Of a stretch of 64,000 bases of DNA, positions 35,015 through 47,040 are shown piece after piece. The notes under the pieces were generated by a model that was not told where the DNA came from, did not search any database, and saw only the letters and a program-made list of their open reading frames with translations. The translations under genes were made by a program, and so were the position numbers. Position 1 is the stretch's first letter. Every line of letters begins with the position of its first letter. This DNA is from Lunularia cruciata (Eukaryota > Streptophyta > Marchantiopsida > Lunulariales > Lunulariaceae): positions 4,035,001 to 4,099,000 of the forward strand of contig OX419756.1 in assembly GCA_948567375.1 (NCBI GenBank), read 5' to 3'.

Positions 35015-38000
35015 TGTGGTACACATATTTTTCTATTTTATTGTTTTGATAAAAGAAATGTATTGTTAAAGCCAAATTGAAGCCAAATGGAGAAAAGAAG
35101 AGAAGCATCATGTATTTGGATCCAACTTGAGGAAGTCCACTATGTTTTAAAGGAAGAAGGACTCAGATTGGATTGGAAGGGTGGTGGACCTAAAGTAAGG
35201 GTACTTTGTATCGGAATGATCAACTCAATCCAAAGAAATCTTAACAACTTTTACTTGGGCTGGACCAATCAAGAAGGTAAATTCATTGAAAATATCTACT
35301 TCAAGAGTAGCATAAAGTTGAGAGTGATAGGAACAAGTCACGCAGAATTTGTGAGTTGCAATTAATATTTGACTGAAGAATGACCAAGAAATGAAGAAGT
35401 ATAAAATTAAGACTTTGTTGAGGTGAATTTTGCAATCTTGAACCATTATCCTTTTCCTTTAAAGAGTTATCCCAAAGGAGTTATACTTATGAGCCAAGTT
35501 GCAGGGTTAATTTGTGAGAGACCACAAAATAGAGAGCACATGATGCCAAAAAAGGGCAGCAAATAGGTTTCATCACTTGTAGTGCAGAATCTTGCAATTC
35601 AAAGATTAGATGTGGTAGCTAGAATCAGAGTCTTAATCCAACTTTGGATCATGTTTTTGGCCTAGAATTGGAACTTGAGTTTTCCAAGTTTCATGACAGA
35701 AAAAATTGCTAGCAATTGTATAGATGGTCCTAAGGTGGAGAGGAAATTTGGCTTGATGGATTGAGTCAGATTGGAGAGAGAAGCAGGAGATGTGGCAAGT
35801 GTGACCTTTTATTGGAAGTGTGATCTTGTAAAGGAGATCAAAGAGATGAAGAATACCTTAGTGCACCTTGCATCAAGAATGGGTACAGGCAGACACTTAC
35901 AAGGAATCAATGAGGAGAAGTATCATTAGGAATCTGATGGTGATGCTTAAGCTAGAGCAAACCAGCTATGTAACAAAGCAATAGGTAATTTTCTTCCACC
36001 ATATGTTTGCAGGAGAGAAGTCAAATAGGGCAAAGTGTTTCTACCAGCAGATAAGGCAGATGATTGGAAATTGGTTTTCCACCCCATTACTTTGTACCAT
36101 ATGTGGTGCATCTTTATTTGGGCTTGAACCTCTCAACTTAGAGGAGAAGAGGATGATAGTGTCAAGTTTCCACCGGGATCTTTGTCAAGATGCAGATGCA
36201 AATGAGAGATATTACATGATGAGGAGGTAATGAACACTTTGCCAAGATGATAGAACAAAAGATGGTGAGAATTTCTATCTCAAGGCCAAAGAAGCAAAGT
36301 CAACCTAACGATATTGTATCTCTAGTTCAAAGGAGGAAGACTTGGAGACTCAACCCAAGGCATGAGACGGCAATGGTGGATCAATCTCCAGGAGGTAAGT
36401 CAGAGGTAAAGTCCAATGGTAGGGACTTTGAATAAAAAGAAGAGCTCACTCTGTAGAGTAAGGAGTCAAGAAGTGAGAGGAAAGGAAAACTTGAGGTCCA
36501 TCAATTAGTAGAAGAAGTGATTGAGGAGGAGGATCAAGAGTTCTGTGTGGAGATTGAATGCATGAATAGAGGAGATGCCCAATACTTGGAGTTACTTGAG
36601 GTGGATATCCCAAAAGAACATGATGAGGAGCCAAGAATGGTATTCCAAAGGGAAGTAAAATCAAGAAGAAGTTTGCAGCTTACAACTAAAGGATCAAGCC
36701 AAACTGAGGAAGATGAAGAAAGCTTGGAAGAGATCAATCCAAAGGTAAGGAGATCAAGACTTCCAAGTAAGGCACCAATGGAAGAATTTCTTATCAAAGC
36801 CAAGATGAAGAAGGAGATGAGTGCAAAGGAGTAAATTATCTTTCAAAGATTGTCTATCTCTTACTATTGTAGTTGCAAAAGACGAAGAAGGAAATGTAGG
36901 GAGATCATCCAAAGGTGAGGGATGAGTTGCAAGTGGTGAAGTATCTAAGCAATGAAGTCCTGCACTAGAAGGAACGGTTGACCCAAGGTGAAGAAGAAGC
37001 CAAAGTACTTTGGGTTGATGAAGTGATTTGTAAGAAGAGTTTAGAAAATCTGTAGGAGAGTTTTGAGGCACAAAAGTGTTCTTGAATGACAAGAAGAAGA
37101 ATGAAAGGAGTAGAAGGTTACATTCAAGAAACTTAAAGAAGAGTTCAATGATGCTCAATGTGAAGTGAAACACTCCAAGCCCATCATGTTGGCAAGTGAG
37201 CAAGATTTAGAGAAATTGAGATTAGTTGCAGTTGAGAAGGATCGGGCCTGGCAATGAGAACTGGCAAGTAGAGATCATGAAGAAGAGAGGTTGCAGGATC
37301 TGATTAAAAGCATAGAAGCTCAGCTTGTTCACCAAGTGGAAGAGAAGAACACATTAGAGGCAAAGCATGCAGATGAAGTGAAGATGCTTCAAGAGAAATT
37401 GGAAGGACAAAAGATTCAAGAGGAGTTAGTTTGAGAGAAGATGCCAAATTAGGGAAAAGAATTATCAGTAAGTTGAAGGTGATGTTCAACACTAAGGCCA
37501 ATGTACGGTTGGAGGAGTCTTGATTGCATGAGTTTGAAGTTTTTGATACAAGAAACTTGGAAGAGAAGTGCAAAGGATATAAATATGAAAAATTTGTTAA
37601 TTTATCTCAAAGATAGAGTAGATAGGAAGATAATTGAAGTAAGAGACAATGTCTGTCTCATATTAGATTAAGTTAGATCAAAATTAGATGAACTTCATAG
37701 TAGTTTAAAGGAGAAGGTAGAAGCCTAATGCAAAGTAGTTGAAGTAGGAGTGCAGGTGACTTTACATGATTTACTTGAATTGTTTAAAGAAGTTAGTGTA
37801 GAGAAGGAGAATGTAATTAGTAAAATTAAGAATTTAGTCACAATTCAAATTGAGGATAGGAAAGAAGTAGAAGAAGATGTAGAAGTAATAAATGAACCCA
37901 AAGTGCAAGAGGCTCATGTAGATGCATTGAGTGTAGAAGCCAAAGTTGAAGTAGATGTTAGATCGGATTAGAAGTAGCTGATTGAGATCTAAAGTGGTAG

Positions 38001-38761
38001 ATACAAAGTAGTACAATGTTGATTTGTATCTAGAGATTTGTAAAGTAGCAATTGAAGCAATTTAGACAGTTTTGATAATTTTTGAGTGCCCTGCTTATTT
38101 AAAGTAGTCATTTACAATGCATTGTATTCAGTATTCAGTTTTGAAGTTGAGTTAAGCAACGTGCTAAACTTAGTGCTTGTTATTTTAGCTTAATTCCAAG
38201 TATCAATCATTTGTATGTGTTTGTAAGTGTTTGAGAAGTTTGAATTGCAGTTGGAGTGTGTTAGATGTTGGATTTTGTAGCTCTGATTTCCATTTGGTGT
38301 GTTTGATCTTGAGTGGAGTGCAATCAAGGCAATGCCTTCAAAAATTGGTGAAGAGTTGTAGCATTTGTAGTATTCTGCATTTGTGAGTAGAGCTCTAGAT
38401 TGATGTGAAGCAACTTTGATTGAGGAAGTTATACCTCTAGTGGAGGGGTGGAATGAAATTTAGAGGTAAAGTCACTCTGTGGTGAAGTAGCCTTTGAAGC
38501 AACTAAATCATCACAATCATATCAATTTGGAATGATTCGAAGAATTATGATTTATTGGTATTGTGATTCATGATAAGATTGCAAATTCAGCACTTGTTAC
38601 TCTCTTTTGGGTGTGGTTTCTAGCTAAGAAGCTAAAGATGCAACAAAGAAAACTGTTTTATTAACTTTACTTTATATTTGACCATTTCTAACCAATATTT
38701 ATGTGGGAAAGAATGATTACGTATCAATTATTGCAAAAATGATACTTGGTGGATTGTCACA
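35015..38761 (+). mobile_element. 3747-bp insertion of unknown class inside RNase H
   Basis: It interrupts the outer RNase H between KYNSYE and KECLVVV. The ends are TGTGGTACAC and GGATTGTCACA, flanked by CTTTT (35010-35014) and CTTTC (38762-38766), which looks like a 5-bp target duplication with one change. TG...CA ends suggest an LTR-type element, but I could not find two LTRs, so it may be a non-autonomous or deleted form. The plus strand is rich in long, acidic and lysine-rich open stretches (35087-37971) broken by stops. No RT, integrase or transposase block was recognised. Confidence 0.65.
36003..36834 (+). pseudogene. coiled-coil-like coding remnant in the insertion
   Basis: Three open stretches (36003-36230, 36247-36435 and 36517-36834) look like parts of one decayed gene. 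The first has a CTICGASLFGLEPLNLEEKR segment. The third is highly charged (for example EEEDQEFCVEIEC and EEDEESLEEINPKVRRSR). Further charged, glutamate- and lysine-rich frames continue to about 37970, including EVEEDVEVINEPKVQEAHVD. This resembles a gag-like or accessory protein of a retroelement, but I do not recognise the family. Confidence 0.4.
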
Positions 38762-39010
38762 CTTTCTCATATGAATTATACTTTGCTTCCATTGAATTGT
38801 TGGAGTGACTAGTATAGGCCACCATAAACTCCTTCACCTCATCATTCTATTAGGTGAGCATTACTCCAAGCTCCAATGTACTCAATCAATATGAACCTAG
38901 AATGGTAGTCCTCTAATTGGTCTCTTGAGAATAGGAGTAGATGTCAACCTCTCCTTGAGCTATATAAAAGCTCTCTCTTGCTCATCTCCCCAACACCACT
39001 CATGTGTAAA
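38762..39010 (-). pseudogene. outer element RNase H, N-terminal half
   Basis: The minus-strand frame reads LTKFTHEWCWGDEQERAF, then LKERLTSTPILKRP, a decayed catalytic block VHID, and EFMVAYTSHSNNSMEAKYNS. This is the typical gypsy RNase H N-terminus (F.W...QE.AF..LK..L...PVL..PD...F...D.S), with the last block running into the insertion boundary at 38761. Confidence 0.85.
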
Positions 39011-39049
39011 CTTGGTCAACTTTGTCAAGCCTTAGCAATGGCACTAAAT

Positions 39050-39367
39050 TTTCTAACATATCAACAATACAAGTTTACCAAGTCAAGGAATGCTTGCACT
39101 CTACTCACATCCGTAAGCCAAGGAATATGTGCAATCTCCATCTTGGTCTACTAAACACCAAGTCCACTAGGGTAGATAGTGTCACCCGAATATTCAACTT
39201 GCTTGTCAAAGGATTTGCACTTCACAAGATGTAATTTGAGTCCATGAGATCTCAATCTCTCAAACACTTCCAAAAGATGTCTCTTAAGCTCCTCCATGAT
39301 AGTGTTATAAACCAAAATATCATCAATTAAACACCAAGAAAAATCCAATCCCACTAGGATCTTGCCC
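39050..39367 (-). pseudogene. outer element reverse transcriptase, C-terminal half
   Basis: The frame shows GLDFSWCLIDDILVY, where LIDD replaces the catalytic YxDD, followed by EELKRHLLEVFERLRSHGLK and CKSFDKQVEYSGDTI. These are the standard palm and thumb blocks of gypsy RT. The upstream half lies beyond the solo LTR at 39368-40054. Confidence 0.88.
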
Positions 39368-40054
39368 TATGAGCGGGCCTATCTCTCACCCAAGATGAAC
39401 ATCCAATGGCTATTATGGTAGTGCATCATGGACTAAGAAAGCAAGGAAATCCAACTCCATCATACACCTCCAAGGCTAACACTCCAAGACTCAAACCATT
39501 GCTCACTAGAGAACTCAATGAGAGAGATAATTCTAAATGAAAGGATGATGAGTATCTCTTCACCCTTAGTTTATATACTTGTGAAATAGTTACATACCAA
39601 AGTTACTTATTACTAGAGTAACTCAAGTTATTAGGCTAAAAGTCAAATAAAGTCAAAAATCTAAAGGCATATCTATATAAAGAATATTCCTCTAAGCATA
39701 TGGTCTTATCTTGACCCAACTACTAAGTCAATGATTCTTTCACATGGACTATCCTTGGTCAATAAAAGAATCCAAAGCAAACCGGCTTGTTGGCCTAAGA
39801 GTTCTCAACTCTTTCCTCAAAGCCAAACACCTAGGAATAATATCAAGTCAATACACTAGAATCCAAAATAATAGTGCTCTATATTTTCCATTTCCTCTAA
39901 AGTAACATCTCTTCTATCTTAACTATGACTAACATTAGAAAATCATGACTAATGTAGAACCATTATTTATCTCTATATAAATAATATCTCTCAAGTACTT
40001 GTAATACCAAACTAAATAACACAATAGCACATACATGAAAAAATGGATGTTATA
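39368..40054 (-). repeat. solo LTR (minus orientation) inside the outer RT
   Basis: About 687 bp here match, in inverted orientation, the solo LTR at 52314-53005 along their full length, including TGGTATTA...AAG, GTTGAGAACTC, GAGTTACT and TATATAAAC blocks. It separates the two halves of the outer RT. No internal retroelement sequence is attached. A target duplication is not clear (TGGAA against GGGCA). Confidence 0.85.
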
Positions 40055-40324
40055 TTCCAAGATACTTGGAACTGGGCAAGAGCATTCTTTACTCAAATGG
40101 TAAGAACCTCCACTAATACAATATATCCTTACCATGAGGATCAATAGCCCAAAATGTGATCTTAGATTTGTACTCTTCCTTGATCGGCAACTGATGATAT
40201 CTTGCTTAAAGATCCTAAAGTACAAAAGACCTTTGCATGCCCATTTCATCAAAGATCTCCTTTGGTGTAAGCATAACATACCAATCAATTGTAATGTGTA
40301 GGTTGATAGGACATTAATCTCCAC
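40055..40324 (-). pseudogene. outer element reverse transcriptase, N-terminal half
   Basis: The minus-strand frame gives LTPKEIFDEMG, then RYHQLPIKEE, KITFWAIDPHGKDI and, after a shift, VLPF followed by KNALAQFQ. These match the gypsy RT blocks LPTPEEIFDELG, SGYHQLP, KTAFW...HG and LPFGLKNAPAxFQ. Stops replace several residues, including two in the catalytic D-L segment. Confidence 0.85.
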
Positions 40325-40684
40325 ATATTTGCCTATCTATGTAGTTGCTATGCATATCTTTCTTTGTTGGCTTCATTGTAGTTGAAGTATACTCTCCATA
40401 TGAAATCTCCATCAATCTAGCCAAAAAAGTTCTCTACTCTAGCTTTCAATCAAGGTTCTCTCCATGTAATTATATCTATAAGGATGTAAAAAATTTGGTG
40501 TATCACTAGTCAACTCAAACTGAGTATAAGATCCTTTTAGAGCACCCAAAATCCTTCATATTGATAGCAAAACAACTCATGTAGCTCCTCAGAAACCTCT
40601 AAACTATTTGTCTTTCCCTTCTTGTAAACTTGGGTCCAATGTCCACCCCAAGTATCCTTTGTAATTGATGTAGCAGTGGAAGAT

Positions 40685-41259
40685 TGCAATACCATTAGCT
40701 AGACATATTATCTAGAAGTGGGAATTGGCTTGGTAATATCTTTAAGGATGTTATATATGATAATCTAAGTAGATTAGATAGAGGTGTCACCAAAAGAGTA
40801 CTTCTACTACTAAAGGAGAAGCCAAAAATAGCTTAGAAAGTTCAAAGTCAATTTTGGGGGTCTAAAAGGATGAATTAGGCCTTAAACAAAAAAATTTTTC
40901 CATCTCTCTTGGGGAAAAGGTGTTGCCTTCCTCTTCCTCATGTTTTTCTTGTCGAGAGCTTTCTAATGGTACCTCACTCATGTTGTTTTGAGCTTCCTAT
41001 AGGAAGATTCTCCAAAGATTCCTTTTGGTCCAACTTTTTTGACCAACCTGATAGAACAAGAATCAACATGTCACTAATCCATTAAAAAAATCCAAAGGTG
41101 GATCTTGCTGACATGTCATCATTCCATGTATACAATTCAAAGGTGGAACTCCTTTTGAGTGTATCTTCTTTGCTATATGATAAAGACAAGGTGCTCCTTT
41201 GGAGCATCAGAGTATTGAGGGATAAAAGCTTGTGTTTCTCTTGTCCTTGGAATATTACA
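40685..41259 (+). repeat. 5' LTR of the nested chromovirus
   Basis: It starts TGCAATACCATTAGCTAGAC and ends TATTACA, directly before the primer-binding site. It aligns over its length to 46361-46943, with shared TAGATAGAGGTGTCACCAAA and GACAAGGTGCTCCTTTGG blocks. The TGCA start differs from the TGTA of the 3' copy by one base. Confidence 0.9.
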
Positions 41260-41260
41260 A

Positions 41261-41275
41261 TGGTATTAGAGTAGG
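41261..41275 (+). other. primer-binding site (initiator Met tRNA)
   Basis: TGGTATTAGAGTAGG begins two bases after the LTR end. The plant initiator methionine tRNA site reads TGGTATCAGAGC, so there are two visible differences in this copy. It fixes the LTR boundary and the orientation of the element. Confidence 0.85.
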
Positions 41276-43559
41276 TGTTTTAATCCAAGGGAGTGAATCA
41301 CCACTCTTGGAGGAACATGACTATTGAGATTGAGTAATTTTGAGGGAAAAAACATAATGCAATTGATAGATTGAGATTGTTTTAGAGAGAGGATTAGATG
41401 GAGGCTCTTAAGGACAATTTTTTGCACCTCAATTTATATTCTTGAAGCCATTCCACATCATGATTATGTACATACAAAGTGAGCAAGTGAGAATATATCT
41501 TGTTTATCATTTTGGAGTAAAGTTCATGTACATAATGATAAATTTGCCAAACTTGGTGATAGAGAGTAGGATTTGACAATTTACATTTTGTTATGATGCA
41601 ATAGATATGAATATGCCAAATCTTATCCCTTTCAACACTCAAGTAGAAATATGTTATGTAGTTAGGCCAAAAGTGATGTTTAGGGATTTCATAGATTGCA
41701 ACTTTGATGATAAATATTATCAGCAAATGATGGCTTTTGAGGTCCTAATGGTAATCAAAATCATCCATACCCTCTCCCAGTTGATGATATTAAGCCTCTA
41801 TTGAAGTAGGAAGTAACAATTGAGAGTTTGCTATGTGTATGAATCATGGAGCCATATTTGTAGGATTTGATGCAAACAAGGCAAGGGATATTGAATGAGC
41901 TGTGAGAGATAAAGATGACAATGTAGGCATTGCAAAGTCAAATACATACATTCAAGAATGATCAAGTAATGCAAGAAGTAGAATCATCCCAAAATCCTAT
42001 ACTAGTGGCCAAAGTACCTAAAGAGTCACTCATGTTGATAACACCGACCATGGTCAACAATGAAGCTACATTGTTATTACGGATGAAGAAGTTGAGCAAC
42101 ATCAAGTCTTACAAGGGACAACATTCCATGGGAGTAATGGAAAATTGGATTTCAAGAGTGAATCAATAGTTTTGATTATTTATAAATAAGATCATTGATA
42201 ATTTTGCATACATATTTGCATGTGTGTACTTGACCAATAAAGCCCTCAGATGGTATGATACTTAGGAATGATCAATGTTGGTAGAAGAAAGAGAAATCAC
42301 TTAGAATGAAGTGCTACTAAAGAATTTCCAATCTATGGATTCTATGCAAATGACTCAAACACAACTAAGGAAGTTGAAGTAAAATAACAACACACAAGAG
42401 TATATGTAGGTATTTCTCAATCTACATGTTGCAATAATTGATATGAGTCTAGCAAAAGCTCTTGATAATTTCAAATGGAGGTTAAAAGAGAAAATTTTCC
42501 AAGAAGTACTAGTACAAAATCCTTGCACTATTTTTGATGCTACTTTGAAGCTACTAATGAATAATAGGAGTGCTTGGAGGAGGTGAAGAGGTAATCCTGA
42601 CTCAAAACTATTGGGTTGAAACAATGCACCTTCGTGGACCAATTCCTATGAGATAGGACCACATTCAATTTTGAGATCAAGGAGCACGACCGCTCTAAGT
42701 AGAATGTGGAAAAATCAAAGGAAAGAGAGATGAAGTTCCATGAGTCAAATGTGCAAAACAACAACATCTTTAAATTATGGCCAAGTTGGGCACTTAGCTA
42801 TCAATTTTTGTGCTTGTCTTCCTAGAGGCTCTTGGCTTCTATACAAGCACACTTTCAACAACATGGAGAGACAAATTAAAAAGAAAGATGCTAAAATCAC
42901 ATAAAAAAACAAAGATTACTAGTAAATGTACCTTGTGGCCTTATTGGCTTGATGAGAAGAGTAAAAGCAAAGGGAAGAAGAGGATGCGTGAAAAAAGGTT
43001 GAGGAAAGCAAACACATAACTAATTGTCATGAAAAGAGTCCTAGAAGACAATCAGGTGAGACTATTGATATATCCTAGAGCAATAAAGAAGTTTATCTTA
43101 CACTGTTGCAATAAGGTTGGAGATGGAACTAGAGAAGGATGAGAATGAAAAAGTAGAGTTACCTAATAGGCAAGTAGAGAGGATTAAGTGATTATCTAGG
43201 AAGGTAGCACTCTCTATAGGACAATATCAAGAAAAAATTGAGTGATAAGTGATGTAGTTAGTTCATTATGATGTGATCGTAGGCATGTCATGGATGGAGC
43301 ACTACAACCCCACGGTCTATTGGAGGAAGAAAATAGTGAGAAGTAGCCAATGGAAGATCATTGGGATAAAGAAATTTTTTAAAGGTAATAAATACTTCTT
43401 TATGTCATAGAGATAACAAATATAGGTAAGATAGACATATGTTTCATGGGTCTCATAAGAGAAGTCCAAAGTTCATAACTTGATGGAAAAATTCCTAAGA
43501 ATTTGATCATGTGGTCAATGAGTTTCAAGATGTTTATCATGATAATTTACCCTCAAGAT

Positions 43560-46315
43560 TACCGCCAAAAAGGAGAGTAGATCACAAAACCAAGATACTT
43601 CTAGGGAAGATACCTCCTTAGAAGGCTCCATATTGACTATCACTTCATGAGTTGGAGGAGTGTAAGGCTCAAATCCAGAATATGCTACAAAAAAGGTTTA
43701 TTGAACCTAACATATCACCATATGGGGCCTTGTCTTGTTTATGACGAAGAAAGATAATACAATATGCATGTGTATTAACTAATAGGGCCTAAAATCAACA
43801 AACATTGAAAGAAAAAAAATACCCATTACCTCATATGGACGACATGTTTGATCAACTCAACAAGGCAAAACACTTCATCAAACTTGATTTGTGGAGCTAT
43901 TACAACCAAATCAGGATTGCAGAGGGAAACATACACAAAATTACCTCAAACAAGGTCATTTTGAGTACTTAGTGATGCCATTTGGCCTCACTAGTGAACC
44001 ATCTAATTTCATGAGTTTGATGAATGATATATTTTGTCCATATTTAGATAAATATATTATCAATTTCCTTGATGAGATCTCAATCTACAATAAGATGATG
44101 AGGGAGCACAAGCAAAATCTACAAGAAGTTCTCTAGATTTTGTGGCAAAATCAATTGTATACCAAAATCTCAAAGTGCAAGTTTGGAAAGTCTGAACAAG
44201 GCTACTTGGGACATAGAGTAAGTGCAAGTGCAAAAAGTATCCAAGTGTTAATAGATAAAATTGAGGTTATCTAGAAATGGGGTGCTCCAAAAGATCAGAT
44301 TCAACTCAAGAGTTTGTTGGGATTGATGGGGTCCTATCATCAACTTGTCAAGAACTTCACCAAGATTGGACAACATTTAACAATAATACTACTTGGCAAG
44401 GGGAAGAAATAGATATAAAGAAACACACAATATTTAGCCTTTTAGAAATAGAAAGATGCATTACTACATGCACTAATCTTGAAATGGTATGATCCAAAAC
44501 GTCCAATCAAGTTGGTTATAAATGCATCAAGCATTGCAAGAGGAGCAGTCCTACAAAAGGAATGGGATGATGGATGATATCCAATTGCATATTCCTCTCT
44601 CAAGTTATTATTGGCAAAATACAACTATCACACCACCAAATGATAAGAGTTGGCCATTATCTTTGCAACCAAGGATTGGAAGCACAATCTTGGCAAGAAG
44701 GCACTTGTAGCGGAGACAACCACAAACATCTAGTCTACCTCAAGATACAAAAAGATCTATCTCATTAATAGATTTGATGGGTAGAGTGAAGACAACAGTT
44801 CAACATGATGATCACATATGATGAAGGCAAGAAGCAACTTGCATATGCATTCATCCAAATGCCTATGGAAAATAATCTGGTGGTAGAGGTCAAAATGAAC
44901 CTAGAATTCTAGCCAAGCATTCTTATTGCTCCAAAGATTGACCCATAGATTGTAGGAGCTCAATTATTCAAAAGCATAACTAATACTCAAGGATTCAACT
45001 TTTGTGATGGTAAGTTATAGATCTTGGATGCTCCAAACTTAAGAATCACCATCCAAGCATAATGTCATGATTTTGCCATTGCAAGTCAAGTTGGAGTGGA
45101 CAAGACCTTAGATGCCATTAAATAGAATTACTATTGGTCCAAGATGAATAATGATGTGATATAGTATGTTCAAAGCTGCCTATTCTATCAACAAAATAAA
45201 ACCTCTAATCAAGCTCCAATTGGACTCCTTCAACCATTTCTTACTCGTACACAATGTTGAGAACATGTCAATATGGATCTGATTTGTGAATTGCCCAAGA
45301 CCACCTCAGGGTTTGACTCCATTGTAGTCTTTGTAGACCAACTCAACAAAATGATTCATGTGTGTCCTATGACCAAAGATATGACTACTCCACAATTAGC
45401 TCAATTGTACTTAGTTGTAATCTTTTCTCACCATGGCCTATCTCAAGTGCTCATCACCAATTGAGGCACTCAATTCACTAGTTTATTTTGGAGAACACTC
45501 TTTGGCATCTTCAAAACCAAACTAGCCATGTCCATGACATACCATCCACAAAATGATGGACAAATAGAGCAAGATAATTGCACTATTGAGGACATGCTTC
45601 AAGACTTCACCTTAGAAGACAAGATAGGTGATACACCTTACTTCCATCGGTGGAATTTGCCTACAACAATTTAATGAATGCATCCACAAAAGTCACACCA
45701 TCTTGTGTCATGTATAGAGACCACCCTTTCACACCTTCAAGCTTTTTAACTATCCGCCCAATGACTATAAAAGTTGACATGATAAACACTTTTCTTTCTA
45801 AAATCCAATAAGATGTGGAATATACCAAGCACAAGTTGCAGATCACCCAAAATCAACAAGAAAAATATGCAAGTGCACATCACAGCACATGGAGTTAGCG
45901 TTGGGGATCAAATTTGGCTATCCACAACCAACCTCATGTTAGTTAGCATTCATAAGCTCAAATGTCATTTTATTGGGCCTTTCCCCATCATCTGTCAACT
46001 TGGCATAATGGCTTATCACCTCAAGTTACCACTATATATGAAAGATTTATCTAGTGTTCCATGTTTCCTTACTACATAGATATGCATCCTAACTATACCA
46101 CTTTCCTTCCATACAAGAAGTTAGACCTTGTCCAACATTCATTGATGGCATGGAAGAATATGAAGTTGAATGGATTCTCTAGAAATATATCCATGGTACC
46201 TACCATCCGCATGAAAAATATCTTGTATATTGGAAAGAGTACACATTGTATGAGGCAACATGAGAGGCAACAACTAAATTGACACATGCTCCAATGTTAG
46301 TGCAATCTTTTGAGC
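43560..46315 (+). pseudogene. pol of the nested chromovirus: RT, RNase H, integrase, chromodomain (broken)
   Basis: RT is visible at about 43560-44260, with YPLPHMDDMFDQLNKAKHF and LDLWSYYNQIRIAEGN, and a later frame NFLDEISIYN at the catalytic box. RNase H is poorly kept at 44280-44800. Integrase occupies about 45080-45900 with NMDLICELP, SIVVFVDQLNKMIHV, FSHHGLSQVLITN, TQFTSLFW and YHPQNDGQ. The chromodomain at about 46154-46315 reads EYEVEWIL, then EKYLVYWKEYTLYEAT and APMLVQSFEQ with two stops. The order identifies a chromovirus; the many stops show it cannot be expressed intact. Confidence 0.9.
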
Positions 46316-46344
46316 AATAGCTTTGTAATGAGTACATTACATCT

Positions 46345-46359
46345 TAAAAGAGGAGAGGT
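46345..46359 (+). other. polypurine tract
   Basis: TTAAAAGAGGAGAGG lies directly before the 3' LTR start at 46361, as expected for the plus-strand primer of reverse transcription. Confidence 0.8.
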
Positions 46360-46360
46360 T

Positions 46361-46943
46361 TGTAATACTAGTAGCTAGACATATTATCTAGATGTGGAAA
46401 TTGGCTTGTAAATATCTAGAAGCATATTATATTGATGGTCTAAATATATTAGATAGAGGTGTCACCAAAGGAGTACTTCCACTAATAGGGTAGAGGCCAA
46501 AAACACCCTAAAAACTTCAATGTAAATTTCAAAGGCCTAAATGGATTAATTAGGCCTTGAAAAACTGAAATATTCTCCCTCTTGGATAAGAGGCATTGCC
46601 TTCCTCCCATTATTGTTTGTCTCATTGAGAGCTTTCCAATAGTACTTTAGCTATGCTGTTCTGAGCTTCTTATAAGAAGATTCTCCAAAGATTCTCTTTG
46701 GTCAAACTTGTTTGACCAACTAGATAAGACAAGGATTAACATGTCACCAATCCATGCAACAAATCTAAGGGTGGAACTTTTTGGCATATCACCAATCCAT
46801 GTATTTGTTTTAAGGGTGGAGCTCCCTTTGAATGGATCTTCTTTGCTATATGATAATGACAAGGTGCTCCTTTGGGGCATCAGAGTATTGAGATTGAAAC
46901 CTTGTATTTCTCTTGGGAGTTCTCTTGTCCTTAAAATACTATA
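46361..46943 (+). repeat. 3' LTR of the nested chromovirus
   Basis: It starts TGTAATACTAGTAGCTAGAC and aligns to the 5' LTR. It is about 8 bp longer. It ends CTATA where the 5' copy ends TTACA. The sequence after it is a second primer-binding site and leader, not flanking DNA. Confidence 0.9.
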
Positions 46944-46944
46944 A

Positions 46945-47035
46945 TGGTATTAGAGCAGGTATTTAAATCCAAGAGAGTAGATCACCCTTCTTGTAAGAAC
47001 ACGGGCTATTGAGATTGAGTAATTTCAAGGGGCAA
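46945..47035 (+). other. second primer-binding site and leader after the 3' LTR
   Basis: TGGTATTAGAGCAGG starts two bases after the LTR end. The next 75 or so bases match the leader after the 5' LTR (41261-41345), with shared AATCCAAG, GTGAATCACC-like and CTATTGAGATTGAGTAATTT blocks. A single insertion would not have this. It points to a tandem or recombined element whose second internal part is truncated. Confidence 0.85.
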
Positions 47036-47040
47036 TCAGA

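Larger units (their letters stand above)
40685..46943 (+). mobile_element. near-complete chromovirus (plus strand) nested in the outer element
   Basis: Two LTRs (40685-41259 and 46361-46943) flank about 5.1 kb with a primer-binding site, decayed gag (about 41.3-43.2 kb), RT, RNase H, integrase and a chromodomain, and a polypurine tract before the 3' LTR. The LTRs are clearly diverged by eye and the reading frames are full of stops, so it is an old insertion. It lies between gag and RT of the outer minus-strand element. Confidence 0.92.
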
